A DNA stretch of 64,000 bases from Shimia sagamensis (GTDB lineage: Bacteria; Pseudomonadota; Alphaproteobacteria; Rhodobacterales; Rhodobacteraceae): NCBI RefSeq assembly GCF_900182745.1, contig NZ_FXTY01000002.1, positions 673,196-737,195 on the forward strand. The letters run 5' to 3'. Under the pieces are notes generated by a model. That model worked only from the letters and a program-made list of their open reading frames with translations. It searched no databases and was not told where the DNA came from. Below, piece after piece: positions 25,499-34,301 of this stretch (within the stretch, counting starts at the first letter, position 1; each line of letters opens with the position of its first letter). The position numbers and the translations under genes are program-made.

Positions 25499-27739
25499 TC
25501 AGGCAAAGTCAATGTGGTGATAGAGCGGCAACTCGCGAATGCGCTGCCCCGTGGCGGCAAAAATCGCGTTGGCCAAAGCGGGCGCAGCCGGCGGCACCGG
25601 CGGCTCACCAATCCCCCGCACCTGATCGCCATTCTCCAGTCCACGCACCATGATCTCCGGACATTGCTTCAGACGCATGCCCTCCGCATCCCAATAGTTC
25701 GCCTGCTGCGCCATGCCATCGGAATAGGTGATCTCGCTGTTCATCGCGTGACCCAGCGCAAAAATAACACCGCCTTGCACAAGGTTTTCGAAATTTACCG
25801 GATCAATCACCGTGCCCACATCAGCGGCCACCCAGACCTTGTCGATGGTGATGCCTTCTGCAGTGTTGGTCACCTCAATCACTTCCGCTGTTGGCACGCC
25901 GAAGCTCTCCACAAAAGCCACGCCGCGCCCTTTGTTTGGCCCCAACGGGCTGCCCCAGTTGGACATCTCGCCAACGGTTTCCAGCACCTTGCGGCTCACA
26001 TCATGCTGCATCAGGCGGATACGTTCTTCCAACGGATCGGCCCCCGCCTCATGGATCAGCTCATCCAGCAGGCTGTCAAAGAAGAACCCTCCGGCAGAAG
26101 CGCCCACAGACCGCCAACTGGAGACAGGCGCCAGCTCCGGTACGCGGTACGCCCGCATGCGGAAATTCTCCAACCCATAGGGGTTGTTCCAAGCCCCTGC
26201 CGCGATCTGCATATCCGGGCCCGGCACATTCATCCCAGCACGGCCCATTTGTGAGCCAACCACAGACGGCATCGCGACCTGCAAATCCATCGCCGTCACT
26301 TTGCCGTCTTTCACAGCACCACTGCCGCGCGCCATGCCAATATGGCGCGGGAAGTCATGCGCGAAGTCTTCCTCACGGCTATAGGTGAGCTTCACCGGAG
26401 TTCCCCGCATCTGATTGGCAATTTCTGCGGCCAGCTCTACGTGCTTGAACTCCAACCGATGACCAAAGCTACCGCCCATAAAGTGGTTCACCAGATCAAT
26501 CTGTTCAGAGCTATGCCCGGTGACCCTTGCAACTTGATCTTGCAACATACGCGGGATTTGGTGCCCGGTCCAAACCGTGACTTTGTCGTCTTCCACCAGC
26601 ACAGTGGCATTGAGCGGCTCCAAAGGCGCATGCGCCACATAGGGTACGCGGTAGGCAGCTTCTATCGCCTTACCACCAGCCAAAGCCGCCGTAACATCCC
26701 CTTCGTTGCGCCATTCCTTGTCCAGCTGATCGTCATTTAAAGACGCCTCAATGGCTTGCCAGTGACCGTCTTGTTCCGCCGGATACGGGGCCTCGCCCCA
26801 GTCAAAGTCAATGGCCTGCACCGCCTGAATGGCCCGCCAAGTGTTGTCCGCCACCACAGCGACACCACCGTTGACCTCAACAACCTTCTGCACGCCTCGC
26901 ATGCCTTCGGCAGCGCTGGCGTCATAACCGTTGAGCGCCCCGCCCTGACGCGGATTACACATCACAGCTGCGTGCACCATGCCCTCGACATCCACATCGA
27001 TGCCATAGTCCAATGTGCCGGTAGATTTTGCCACCATATCAAGCCGTTGCATCGGCTTTCCAATCATCCGCCACTCCGACGGTTCACGCAATTTGACTTC
27101 GGTGACCGGCTCCACTTGCGCGGCCTCTTTGGCAAGCGCCCGATATGCCAGCTCTATTCCATCCGGTAAAACAACGGCACCCTTGGCGGTCTTGAGCTGT
27201 GCCACGGGGACACCACTCATCTTGGAAGCCACCAGCTTGAGCGTTTCCCGCGCCACTGCGCCGGCCTCCCGCAACTTGTCAAAGCTGTCAGGCATGGCCG
27301 TGGACCCACCAGTAATCTGCATGCCCAAAAGCTTGATCATGCCTCCCATGAAGCTACGGGTTGCTTCAGCCGTAAAGCTCTCATCGGTGGCCATAAACGG
27401 CGCGCCATCGCCAGCCAATGCGCGGTTCCAATAAGCTTTGTCTGGCTTACCAAAGTCGATCTGAAACTGGCCAAACTCTACGTCCAGCTCTTCGGCAATC
27501 AACGCCGCCTGGGCGTGGGCTACGCCCTGCCCTTTATCGCCATGGGGTGTGATCAGCGTGATCTGTTTTTCGGTGATTACCACCCACGGATTAAAGGTTG
27601 CGTCACCCTCGGCCAACCCATCTTTCAGCGGATTCTCATATGGCGTGCGCACTTTGTAGACACCAAATGCCACACCGCCTGCCACTGCAACCGCACCAAA
27701 CAGGAACGTACGACGCGCAATTTTTCCAACTTTGCCCAT
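25499..27739 (-). CDS. Xanthine dehydrogenase-family molybdopterin-binding subunit
   Basis: This 746-residue protein belongs to the IorB-like group of molybdenum hydroxylases, such as isoquinoline 1-oxidoreductase and aldehyde oxidases, that work without a FAD subunit. The N-terminus [20 protein letters not shown] is a twin-arginine type signal or anchor, suggesting a periplasmic or membrane-bound enzyme. Molybdopterin-binding segments include [20 protein letters not shown] and the C-terminal [20 protein letters not shown], whose Glu is the catalytic base. It follows the 2Fe-2S subunit gene by three bases. The oxidised substrate is not deducible; it is likely an aldehyde or N-heterocycle. Confidence 0.9.
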   Translation of the reverse strand: MGKVGKIARRTFLFGAVAVAGGVAFGVYKVRTPYENPLKDGLAEGDATFNPWVVITEKQITLITPHGDKGQGVAHAQAALIAEELDVEFGQFQIDFGKPDKAYWNRALAGDGAPFMATDESFTAEATRSFMGGMIKLLGMQITGGSTAMPDSFDKLREAGAVARETLKLVASKMSGVPVAQLKTAKGAVVLPDGIELAYRALAKEAAQVEPVTEVKLREPSEWRMIGKPMQRLDMVAKSTGTLDYGIDVDVEGMVHAAVMCNPRQGGALNGYDASAAEGMRGVQKVVEVNGGVAVVADNTWRAIQAVQAIDFDWGEAPYPAEQDGHWQAIEASLNDDQLDKEWRNEGDVTAALAGGKAIEAAYRVPYVAHAPLEPLNATVLVEDDKVTVWTGHQIPRMLQDQVARVTGHSSEQIDLVNHFMGGSFGHRLEFKHVELAAEIANQMRGTPVKLTYSREEDFAHDFPRHIGMARGSGAVKDGKVTAMDLQVAMPSVVGSQMGRAGMNVPGPDMQIAAGAWNNPYGLENFRMRAYRVPELAPVSSWRSVGASAGGFFFDSLLDELIHEAGADPLEERIRLMQHDVSRKVLETVGEMSNWGSPLGPNKGRGVAFVESFGVPTAEVIEVTNTAEGITIDKVWVAADVGTVIDPVNFENLVQGGVIFALGHAMNSEITYSDGMAQQANYWDAEGMRLKQCPEIMVRGLENGDQVRGIGEPPVPPAAPALANAIFAATGQRIRELPLYHHIDFA

Positions 27740-27742
27740 ACC

Positions 27743-28201
27743 TTACACCTCCTGCATCTTGGCGGCCGCGGTTTTCACAGCCGCGCGAATGCGGGGATAA
27801 GTGCCACAGCGGCAGAGGTTGCCACTCATCGCTTCGTCAATCTCTGCATCTGACGGCATTTTGATCTCAGACAGCAAAGACGCCGCCTGCATGATCTGCC
27901 CTGACTGGCAGTAACCACACTGCGCAACCTGATGTTCGACCCATGCCTCTTGCACCGCATGTAGCGCCTGTGGTTGCCCCAAACCTTCAATTGTGGTCAC
28001 CGCCCCATCCACATCCGACACCGGCGTTTGGCACGACCGAACCGCCACCCCGTCAATATGCACAGTACAGGCGCCACAGGCCGCAACCCCGCAGCCGTAT
28101 TTCACCCCTTTGATGCCCAATTCATCCCGAAGCACCCATAGTAGTGGCATGTCGTCCTCGACATCCACCTCATGGGATTTTCCATCTACGATCAGTTGCA
28201 T
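27743..28201 (-). CDS. (2Fe-2S)-binding subunit of a molybdenum hydroxylase
   Basis: A 152-residue small subunit with two 2Fe-2S clusters. The plant-type ferredoxin half has [16 protein letters not shown] then RSCQTP; the helical half has [13 protein letters not shown] and [12 protein letters not shown], each cysteine set complete. The ATG at 28201 follows GGGAGG with good spacing; the frame is open to 28288 but the upstream part has no family resemblance. It forms a two-gene unit with the molybdopterin subunit three bases downstream. The medium FAD subunit is absent, as in IorAB-type enzymes that donate electrons to cytochromes. Confidence 0.93.
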   Translation of the reverse strand: MQLIVDGKSHEVDVEDDMPLLWVLRDELGIKGVKYGCGVAACGACTVHIDGVAVRSCQTPVSDVDGAVTTIEGLGQPQALHAVQEAWVEHQVAQCGYCQSGQIMQAASLLSEIKMPSDAEIDEAMSGNLCRCGTYPRIRAAVKTAAAKMQEV

Positions 28202-28351
28202 AAGCTGCCTCCCGTTCTTTGGCGCCGTTTGCGTTGTTGAGAATAGAGTAATCCACGCAAATGGATTTCCACTCGCAGATCGCGCCAAAAACCATGCAGG
28301 TTACGCCACCCGTTTTGAAATGACGTAAATCCGCTACATGGCAGCTTTGTG

Positions 28352-29311
28352 CTAGTTGAAGGTTTTGCTCACTCCAACGCCCACCACAGTGGCATTACTC
28401 CCGGGAAAGTAGGAAATGATGCGCGTCGCCGCCGACCCACCAAACCCATTTGTCGCAACCAAATCCAACGCCCACCCTTTACCGAGATTGGTCCGACCGC
28501 CAAGCGTCCAGATCGCGACCTTTTCAAAGTTCCCCTTTAGGGAAATGGCGTTGGTTCCGCTGATCGGCACGTTATAACTCCCGTAAAGCGAAAACAAAGG
28601 GGACGGCACATAGGTAAACCCGAGGTTGGCGCCGACGATTGTCCCCGCGCCAATTTTTGCATCGATATAGCTGGGCATCACCGAAATCCCGGGGGCCACG
28701 TGCAGATCCAAATCAGATGTGGCGGACCAGGTGATCGGAATATGCGCCGAACCTGCTGGAACAAATTTCACGCCAATAATCTTCTTGGCTTGCCGCTCAA
28801 CCCACTTCAACCGGTCCAACGTGCCTGCGAAACCAATCTTCAAACGAGGACGGTCAACCAACTTAAATTTGGCGCCCACCGAGTAACTCATCAAAGTGGT
28901 TTTACCGAAATACTTGTTTGTTATTGTACCCGGCCCGTGCAAGTGCGCGTTGCCGCCTACTGACAATTGCAAGCGGTCGGTCGCCCCCCATGCGATCCCA
29001 AACCGACCAAATGTCAGGTTTTCATCCAAACGCGGTAAGCCGGTCCGCGGATATAGAACGCCTGCTCGCAAGGACACCACTTTCTTGGGCAGTTGATAGG
29101 CACCGCCCAAATGCAGCTGGCTGCCGTCGCGGTGAATATCAAATTCCATCGTGCCCTTGGACTGTTGCGCCTGACTTTCAGACATTCCACCGATCAGGCA
29201 GAAGCTCGCCAGAACGACAAAGACAAACCGAATTACTGCAGCGCTACATGTGTGCTCCGGCGCAACTGCACAATCGACATCCTGCCGCTGAATGGCTTTA
29301 GCTTTTCGCAT
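28352..29311 (-). CDS. Probable exported outer-membrane beta-barrel protein
   Basis: A 319-residue protein from the chosen start. A hydrophobic stretch AAVIRFVFVVLASFCLIGG ends near SQAQQ, consistent with a signal peptide. The remainder is rich in alternating strands (LHLGGAYQLPKKVVSLRAG, LQLSVGGNAHL, FSLYGSYNVPIS), with a C-terminal Phe-Asn, in keeping with an outer-membrane barrel. I recognise no transport or enzyme family. The start is uncertain: 29311 has GGGGA upstream but gives an unusually long basic N-region; the frame runs to 29407. Its neighbours, the molybdenum hydroxylase and GAPDH, do not suggest a role. Confidence 0.6.
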   Translation of the reverse strand: MRKAKAIQRQDVDCAVAPEHTCSAAVIRFVFVVLASFCLIGGMSESQAQQSKGTMEFDIHRDGSQLHLGGAYQLPKKVVSLRAGVLYPRTGLPRLDENLTFGRFGIAWGATDRLQLSVGGNAHLHGPGTITNKYFGKTTLMSYSVGAKFKLVDRPRLKIGFAGTLDRLKWVERQAKKIIGVKFVPAGSAHIPITWSATSDLDLHVAPGISVMPSYIDAKIGAGTIVGANLGFTYVPSPLFSLYGSYNVPISGTNAISLKGNFEKVAIWTLGGRTNLGKGWALDLVATNGFGGSAATRIISYFPGSNATVVGVGVSKTFN

Positions 29312-29573
29312 CTTGATGATTCCCCATGTCTTCTCCTCACTCCCCCAAATCATGCTTTTGTCACGCCCTGCTGGAGTAAGGCTGGCAAGAAATACCCCAC
29401 TCACCACTCAAACTCCAGCCGTTAGCGATACCGGCAGCGGAACCGATAGCGACACCGCAACAGTTTAACGCTAACATCCTATTTTTTATCGGGTTTTCAC
29501 CTTTCTAAAACATCTCTCCCGCTCTATAGCGAAGACCATATTTCCACCGTTCAGAGCAGGACAGGAGCTCTTC

Positions 29574-30572
29574 ATGACTGTTACCGTCGGCATCAACGGA
29601 TTTGGCCGCATTGGCCGTTCGACCCTCATGCACATCGCCGAAGAAGCACGCGAAGACGTCCGCGTTGTCAAAATCAACGCCACTGGCCCGCTGGACACCG
29701 CTGCGCATCTGATCCGCTACGACTCTGTGCATGGCCGCTTCCGCAACGAAGTGATCGCTGGCAACGGCACCATGGATGTGGGTCAAGGCCCGATGCGCAT
29801 GTATTCCACCTACGACATGGATGAGCTGGATTGGAGCGGCGTTGATGTCGTTCTGGAATGCACCGGCAACTTCAATGACGGTGAGAAGGCCAAGAAACAC
29901 CTCGAGCGTGGCGCCAAGAAAGTACTGATCTCTGCCCCGGCGAAAAACGTGCAGAAAACCATCGTGTTTGGTGTGAACGACGCACAGCTCGAAGCCAACG
30001 ACAACATGATCTCCAATGGCTCTTGCACCACCAACTGTCTCGCGCCGGTGGCCAAGGTTCTAAACAACGCGTTTGGCATCGAAGAAGGCATCATGACCAC
30101 GATCCACGCCTACACCGGCGACCAGCCAACGTTGGACCGACGTCACAGTGACCTGTACCGTGCTCGCGCAGCCGGCATGTCGATGATCCCAACTTCCACC
30201 GGTGCTGCCAAAGCGTTGGGTGAGGTGTTGCCGGAACTCAAAGGCAAGCTTGATGGGTCCGCAATCCGCGTACCTACCCCAAACGTCTCCGCTGTGGACC
30301 TGACCTTCACCGCCTCCAAAGACGTGACCATCGATGACGTGAACGCCGTGATGGCCGAAGCGGCCGCTGGTGAGATGAAAGGCGTGCTGGGCTACAACGA
30401 CCTGCCCCTGGTCTCTGTGGATTTCAACCACACCACACAAAGCGCCACCTTTGCCGCAGATCAAACCAAAGTGCTGGGCAAGCGTCTGGTGCGTGTATTG
30501 GCATGGTATGACAACGAGTGGGGCTTTTCCGCCCGTATGGCAGATGTTGCCGGATTGATGGGCCGCATCTAA
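29574..30572 (+). CDS. gap: Type I glyceraldehyde-3-phosphate dehydrogenase, GapB-like
   Basis: A 332-residue GAPDH with the catalytic Cys in SNGSCTTNCLAP, the Rossmann start VGINGFGRIGRS, HGRF and ALPELKGKLDGSAIRVPTPNVS-like blocks. The NAD-discriminating Asp normally in VNDL is replaced: the segment reads VVKINATGPLDT, as in GapB-type proteins (NAS), which favours NADP or dual cofactor use and often a gluconeogenic or Calvin-type role. The ATG follows a purine-rich ACAGGAG. It is followed by a long hairpin and a 47-residue membrane peptide gene. Confidence 0.93.
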   Translation: MTVTVGINGFGRIGRSTLMHIAEEAREDVRVVKINATGPLDTAAHLIRYDSVHGRFRNEVIAGNGTMDVGQGPMRMYSTYDMDELDWSGVDVVLECTGNFNDGEKAKKHLERGAKKVLISAPAKNVQKTIVFGVNDAQLEANDNMISNGSCTTNCLAPVAKVLNNAFGIEEGIMTTIHAYTGDQPTLDRRHSDLYRARAAGMSMIPTSTGAAKALGEVLPELKGKLDGSAIRVPTPNVSAVDLTFTASKDVTIDDVNAVMAEAAAGEMKGVLGYNDLPLVSVDFNHTTQSATFAADQTKVLGKRLVRVLAWYDNEWGFSARMADVAGLMGRI

Positions 30573-30595
30573 CCACCTTACAAGTCACAACAACT

Positions 30596-30653
30596 TGCGC
30601 CCTCGGATGGGGTCGGGCATATCTGGTCCGACCACGACACATCCGGGGGCGCA
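30596..30653 (+). promoter_or_regulatory. Long intercistronic hairpin before a small membrane-protein gene
   Basis: The arms TGCGCCCTCGGATG (30596-30609) and CATCCGGGGGCGCA (30640-30653) pair over 14 bp with one G-U. An inner stem GGTCGG/CCGACC (30611-30616, 30628-30633) continues it. The 3' arm contains GGGGG, the only purine-rich site before the next ATG (30661), so folding could hide a ribosome-binding site. There is no T-run, so it is not a typical terminator. Confidence 0.6.
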
Positions 30654-30660
30654 GTGCGTC

Positions 30661-30804
30661 ATGACCAATCAAATTGCCATTTTTCTGTTTTTGTTTCTTG
30701 CGGTGCTATTGGGGATCGACGTGGTGTTCAACGATAGCGCGACATTCCTCTTGTTTGCCAAGAAGTTCTTTGAGCTGATCGAATGGGTGGCGTTCTGGCG
30801 CTAA
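30661..30804 (+). CDS. Small membrane protein (47 aa), conserved behind gap genes
   Basis: A 47-residue peptide made of one hydrophobic helix (IAIFLFLFLAVLLGIDVVF) and an amphipathic tail ending EWVAFWR. It sits 88 bp after the GAPDH gene, in the same direction, behind the long hairpin. From memory, small proteins ending FWR are found next to gap genes in other Rhodobacterales; that needs a search. Some annotations name such peptides GAPDH in error. It has no catalytic features, and its role is unknown. Confidence 0.6.
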   Translation: MTNQIAIFLFLFLAVLLGIDVVFNDSATFLLFAKKFFELIEWVAFWR

Positions 30805-30874
30805 GCTCTGCAATGGGGCCTTGCCCAACTTATCGCATTCTAAAACGGCATTTTGTGACAACAAAGCAAGCTGA

Positions 30875-31684
30875 TCAGCTCTTAAGCCGATAGCCCGTTC
30901 TGAACATGGCATAGGCCACGGCGATAAGCGCCGAGGTCACTGACGCAACAACAACAAACCCCAATATCGGCTCACCATCAGACACGCCAATCATGCCGTA
31001 GCGGGTGCCATCAATCAGGTAGAAGATAGGATTGACGCGCGTGAAGTTTTGCAGGCTCGCGGGCAGCGCATCAACTGAATAAAATGTGCCTGACAAAAAA
31101 GCCAATGGTGTGACAATGAAATTGGTAATCGCGGCCATCTGATCAAATTTATTGGCAAAAATCCCAGCCACAATACCCACAGCCCCCATCATCGCGCCGC
31201 CCAACAACACAAACGTCAAAGCCCAGATGGGATGCGCCACACCCTGCCCCAAGACCAAAGCCAACGCGATAGCGATCGCAACCGCCACACAAAGCCCCCG
31301 CACAACGGCTCCGGCAAGATAGCCCAACACCAATTCCATCGGTGACAGTGGCGGCATCAACGTGTCCACAATGTTGCCTTGCACTTTGGTAATCACGATG
31401 GAGGACGATGTATTGGCAAAGGCGTTCTGGATCACCGTCATCATCATGATGCCCGGTATCAGAAACGTCAGAAACGGCACCCCCATCACCGCACCACTGC
31501 TGGGTCCAATGGCGATGGAAAAAATCAACAGAAACAACCCGGCAGTAACCAGTGGCGCCAAAAGTGTCTGGGTCCACACTGTCAAAAACCGCAAAACCTC
31601 GCGTTTGGCCAGTGTAGCAAGCCCCAGCCAATTCACCCGGCCAAAGCGCCGCACACCCATTTCTGCTGCCTGATCCTGTGCCAT
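30875..31684 (-). CDS. ABC-2 type transporter permease
   Basis: A 269-residue integral membrane protein of the ABC-2 permease family (six helices), which exports drugs or polysaccharide-like substrates with a separate ATPase. Family features are LIPGIMMMTVIQNAFANTSSSIVITKVQGN, DTLMPPLSPMELVLGYL, and the late FLSGTFYSVDALPASLQNFTRVNPIFYLIDGTRYG. The start at 31684 has GGGGGA ten bases upstream; 31693 (ATG) and 31702 (TTG) are alternatives. The cognate ATPase is not adjacent, so the pump is split or the partner is elsewhere in the genome. Confidence 0.88.
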   Translation of the reverse strand: MAQDQAAEMGVRRFGRVNWLGLATLAKREVLRFLTVWTQTLLAPLVTAGLFLLIFSIAIGPSSGAVMGVPFLTFLIPGIMMMTVIQNAFANTSSSIVITKVQGNIVDTLMPPLSPMELVLGYLAGAVVRGLCVAVAIAIALALVLGQGVAHPIWALTFVLLGGAMMGAVGIVAGIFANKFDQMAAITNFIVTPLAFLSGTFYSVDALPASLQNFTRVNPIFYLIDGTRYGMIGVSDGEPILGFVVVASVTSALIAVAYAMFRTGYRLKS

Positions 31685-31815
31685 CGTTGCCATTTCCCCC
31701 AAGTCGCTGTGGTTTTACCTCCCCAGTCCAGCAATTGCCGCGCGCTGGAGTGATTCTTCGCCTTGTAACTCGGGCTGGGGTGATTAGAATAGGTGCCTGA
31801 CCAAGAAATGCAGAG

Positions 31816-31840
31816 GCGGCCTTTGTTGAGGCCGCTTTTT
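31816..31840 (+). terminator. Terminator-like hairpin in the gcrA leader
   Basis: The stem GCGGCCT/AGGCCGC (31816-31822, 31829-31835) with a 6-base loop is followed directly by TTTTT, a classical intrinsic terminator on the plus strand. It ends 17 bases before the gcrA ATG, with the ribosome-binding region GAGGAAG between. It could end a short leader RNA and attenuate gcrA. Confidence 0.65.
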
Positions 31841-31857
31841 AGCTGAGGAAGTGACGG

Positions 31858-32448
31858 ATGTCCTGGACCGACGAGCGCGTAGAGCTGTTGAAAAAAATGT
31901 GGGGCGAGGGCCAATCGGCCAGCCAGATTGCCAAAGAGCTGGGCGGGGTGACCCGAAATGCGGTGATTGGCAAGGTGCACCGTCTGGGTCTGTCCAATCG
32001 CGCCACCGGCGGCGCCAAGGCGGACGCCAAACCCAAAGCAGACGCCAAGCCTAAGGCGGCGGCCAAGCCCAAGGCTCCGCCCAAAGTTAAGGCCGCGCCC
32101 AAAGCTGAACCCAAACCCGAGCCAAAAACCGAGCCGGCTGTCGCGCCGCGCACGGCACAATCGCTGCGCAAGCAAATCATTCCCGCCGGTCAGCCGCTGC
32201 CACCGCAGCCCTCTGCAAATGAAATCAGCCCGGAAGCTTTGGCCAAGGTCAACGAAGTCGAGAAGACCGCCAAGAAGCTGTCGCTGATGGAATTGACAGA
32301 ACGCACCTGTAAATGGCCTGTGGGTGACCCAGCAACGGACGAATTTTGGTTCTGTGGTCTGCCTGTACAAGCTGGCAAACCGTACTGCGAGGCCCATGTT
32401 GGCGTGGCTTTCCAGCCAATGAGCGCCCGCCGCGACCGCAAACGGTAA
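31858..32448 (+). CDS. gcrA: Cell cycle regulator GcrA
   Basis: GcrA is the alphaproteobacterial sigma70-binding regulator that activates promoters methylated at GANTC by CcrM. The 196-residue protein has the N-terminal helix-turn-helix WTDERVELLKKMWGEGQSAS and IAKELGGVTRNAVIGKVHRL (residues ~3-45), a long Ala/Lys/Pro linker with AKPKAD-type repeats (residues ~52-100), and a C-terminal domain with the cysteines in RTCKWPVGDP, FWFCGLP and PYCEAHV. The ATG follows GAGGAAG. The linker is a low-complexity repeat, as is typical of GcrA. One GATTC (GANTC) site lies at 31752-31756 upstream. Confidence 0.95.
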   Translation: MSWTDERVELLKKMWGEGQSASQIAKELGGVTRNAVIGKVHRLGLSNRATGGAKADAKPKADAKPKAAAKPKAPPKVKAAPKAEPKPEPKTEPAVAPRTAQSLRKQIIPAGQPLPPQPSANEISPEALAKVNEVEKTAKKLSLMELTERTCKWPVGDPATDEFWFCGLPVQAGKPYCEAHVGVAFQPMSARRDRKR

Positions 32449-32480
32449 TCGCGCTACACGATGCGTTAGACAATTTGAAA

Positions 32481-32504
32481 GCCTCGCCCTGTGCGGGGCT
32501 TTTT
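32481..32504 (+). terminator. Intrinsic terminator after gcrA
   Basis: The stem GCCTCGC/GCGGGGC (32481-32487 and 32493-32499, one G-U pair) with loop CCTGT is followed by TTTTT at 32500-32504. It lies 32 bp after the gcrA stop and ends the transcript. Confidence 0.85.
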
Positions 32505-32565
32505 GCTTGAGTGCCCCCTGCTAAGATGTGTCTAATGGTACGGACACGACACGGAGTCTGGCACC

Positions 32566-33297
32566 ATGACCGCGACCCTTTATGGCGACATCACCTGGCG
32601 CGAAGTCTTGGCTGTCTTGCTGATTTCCTTCACGCACATCGGCACCACGCCCTTTATCAAACGCTTCCCCAAAATATCCCGCTGGCTCCTGGATTTCAGT
32701 TCTGGCATCGGGCTCGGTTATGCCTTTCTCTACCTGTTACCCAAAATTGCCGTCATGACCCTCAAGGTTGGGGCGCAATTCCCCGACCTCGGCGTCCTTT
32801 TCGAACACCAACTCTACGCTTTTTTGATGATCGGGTTTTTGATCTATTACCTGGTTGATTTCAAACCTCAGGACAACAAACCCGCACGTACCGCAATCAC
32901 CCTCAACGCGATCTCTTTTTCGACCTACAACGTACTCATCGGCATCACGATCACCCACTTTCAAAGCAATCTCACGGTCGCTTACGCAGTGGCAGTGTTT
33001 GTCTTCTCAGTGCACCTTTTTGGCGTAAACAGCTTCCTGTATCGCGAGTACGCGCACGCTTTCTCCCGATGGATGGCACCACTCTTTATGGTCTCCATGT
33101 ATTTGGGCTGCGTTCTGGGCAACCACATCGACAAAGGTCACTTCTATCAATCCATCGCCACAGCCGTGGTTGGCGGGATCATCATCATTTTGTCGATCCG
33201 CCTCAAACTGCCGCCCCGCGCCCGCGTGAACGTCAGCGCCTTCCTGATTGGCGTCGCTTGCGCGATGCTGGCAACAGCGGGCTATGCCATCATCTAA
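32566..33297 (+). CDS. Integral membrane protein of unknown function
   Basis: A 243-residue protein with about eight hydrophobic segments. Short signatures such as GIGLGYAFLYLLPKI and FEHQLYAFLMIGFLIYYLV resemble the metal-transporter-like ZIP layout (a His/Pro-containing helix after a Gly-rich one), but the ZIP metal-binding motif HNxxD is not seen, so I do not assign a transport role. The ATG has no strong site; the frame is clear of stops. It stands alone between the gcrA terminator and the convergent prephenate dehydrogenase gene. Confidence 0.75.
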   Translation: MTATLYGDITWREVLAVLLISFTHIGTTPFIKRFPKISRWLLDFSSGIGLGYAFLYLLPKIAVMTLKVGAQFPDLGVLFEHQLYAFLMIGFLIYYLVDFKPQDNKPARTAITLNAISFSTYNVLIGITITHFQSNLTVAYAVAVFVFSVHLFGVNSFLYREYAHAFSRWMAPLFMVSMYLGCVLGNHIDKGHFYQSIATAVVGGIIIILSIRLKLPPRARVNVSAFLIGVACAMLATAGYAII

Positions 33298-33328
33298 CAA
33301 ACTGCGCCAATGACGCACCCTAGATCAA

Positions 33329-34108
33329 TCACGCCACATCGCTGACGATACGCTGCGGCGCAAACTGCGCCTGCAACTCACTGGCCCGCGCAAAAAACGC
33401 CTCCCGCACCTCAGCAGCATAGGGATTGGCCACCTCAATCGCGTGCAACACCGTGGGTGGATCGTCCTGCACCATGCCCACGGCTTCGCGCAGCAGGTCA
33501 AAACTCGCGGTGGTCATCCGTTCCGGCAATGGTTCCAAATCTGTCAGCACCTTACCAATCAGATGGGTCAGCCCCTGCACCATTGCGAGCTCACGGTCAT
33601 GCTCTTCAGCCGTGGTCACAATGACTTCAAGCCCGCGCGCTTTCAAAAACACAGCCACCTTACGCCACCGCTCCCCGCGCTCCGGACACAGGGCTATCTT
33701 GCGGCCTGCCACGCCGTCTTTGGCGCTTTGCGGACCAAACAGCGGATGTGTACCCAAAATCTCCACATGCAGCGGCAGCAGCGCTCGCATGTCCCGCATC
33801 GGTGCAACCTTCACCGAACCCACATCCAGCACCAATGTGCCCGGCCGCAAGTGTGGTGCAAGAACCCGGCACACATGCGCCATCCGCGCCACTGGAACTG
33901 CCAGGATTACGATGTCGCATTGCGCCACTTCGGCGAGGCCCTCCATGGGCACCCGCCGCCCATCCGGCAGGCAAGCCCGCGTGTAGCTTGGATCACAAAT
34001 TCGCACTGGGCACCCGGCCCAAAGCTCCTGCGCAATCAACCGGCCAAAGCCGCCGAAACCCACCAAACCAATGGTGGTCTGTTTTTCTGTTTGTTGTGCC
34101 TGTCCCAT
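33329..34108 (-). CDS. Prephenate/arogenate dehydrogenase family protein
   Basis: The 259-residue protein has the NAD-binding start IGLVGFGGFGRLIAQELW and the prephenate-dehydrogenase body: DIVILAVPVARMAHVCRVL, DVGSVKVAPMRDM, GTHPLFGPQSAKDG (catalytic His region) and LAMVQGLTHLIGKVL. The family makes 4-hydroxyphenylpyruvate or tyrosine precursors. It is shorter than most TyrA proteins (~290-370) and has no ACT domain, as in many alphaproteobacterial forms. The start at 34108 follows GAGG six bases upstream; the frame is open to 34132. It is not in a tyrosine operon here. Confidence 0.87.
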   Translation of the reverse strand: MGQAQQTEKQTTIGLVGFGGFGRLIAQELWAGCPVRICDPSYTRACLPDGRRVPMEGLAEVAQCDIVILAVPVARMAHVCRVLAPHLRPGTLVLDVGSVKVAPMRDMRALLPLHVEILGTHPLFGPQSAKDGVAGRKIALCPERGERWRKVAVFLKARGLEVIVTTAEEHDRELAMVQGLTHLIGKVLTDLEPLPERMTTASFDLLREAVGMVQDDPPTVLHAIEVANPYAAEVREAFFARASELQAQFAPQRIVSDVA

Positions 34109-34301
34109 AGCGGACCTCGTTTGTGAGGCCACGTTTGCCGGGATTATATGTCTTGGAAGTTTTCTGTCTCTTCATCCCCGTCAAACGCAGCGGATGAAGA
34201 TGCCAAAGACCCCGCCACTATGTGGTCAGGGTATAATACGTGCCAAAAAAGATGTTGCTCTTGGTCATGGCGCAAGTGATGGCACGGTCGAGCCTGCGCC
34301 G

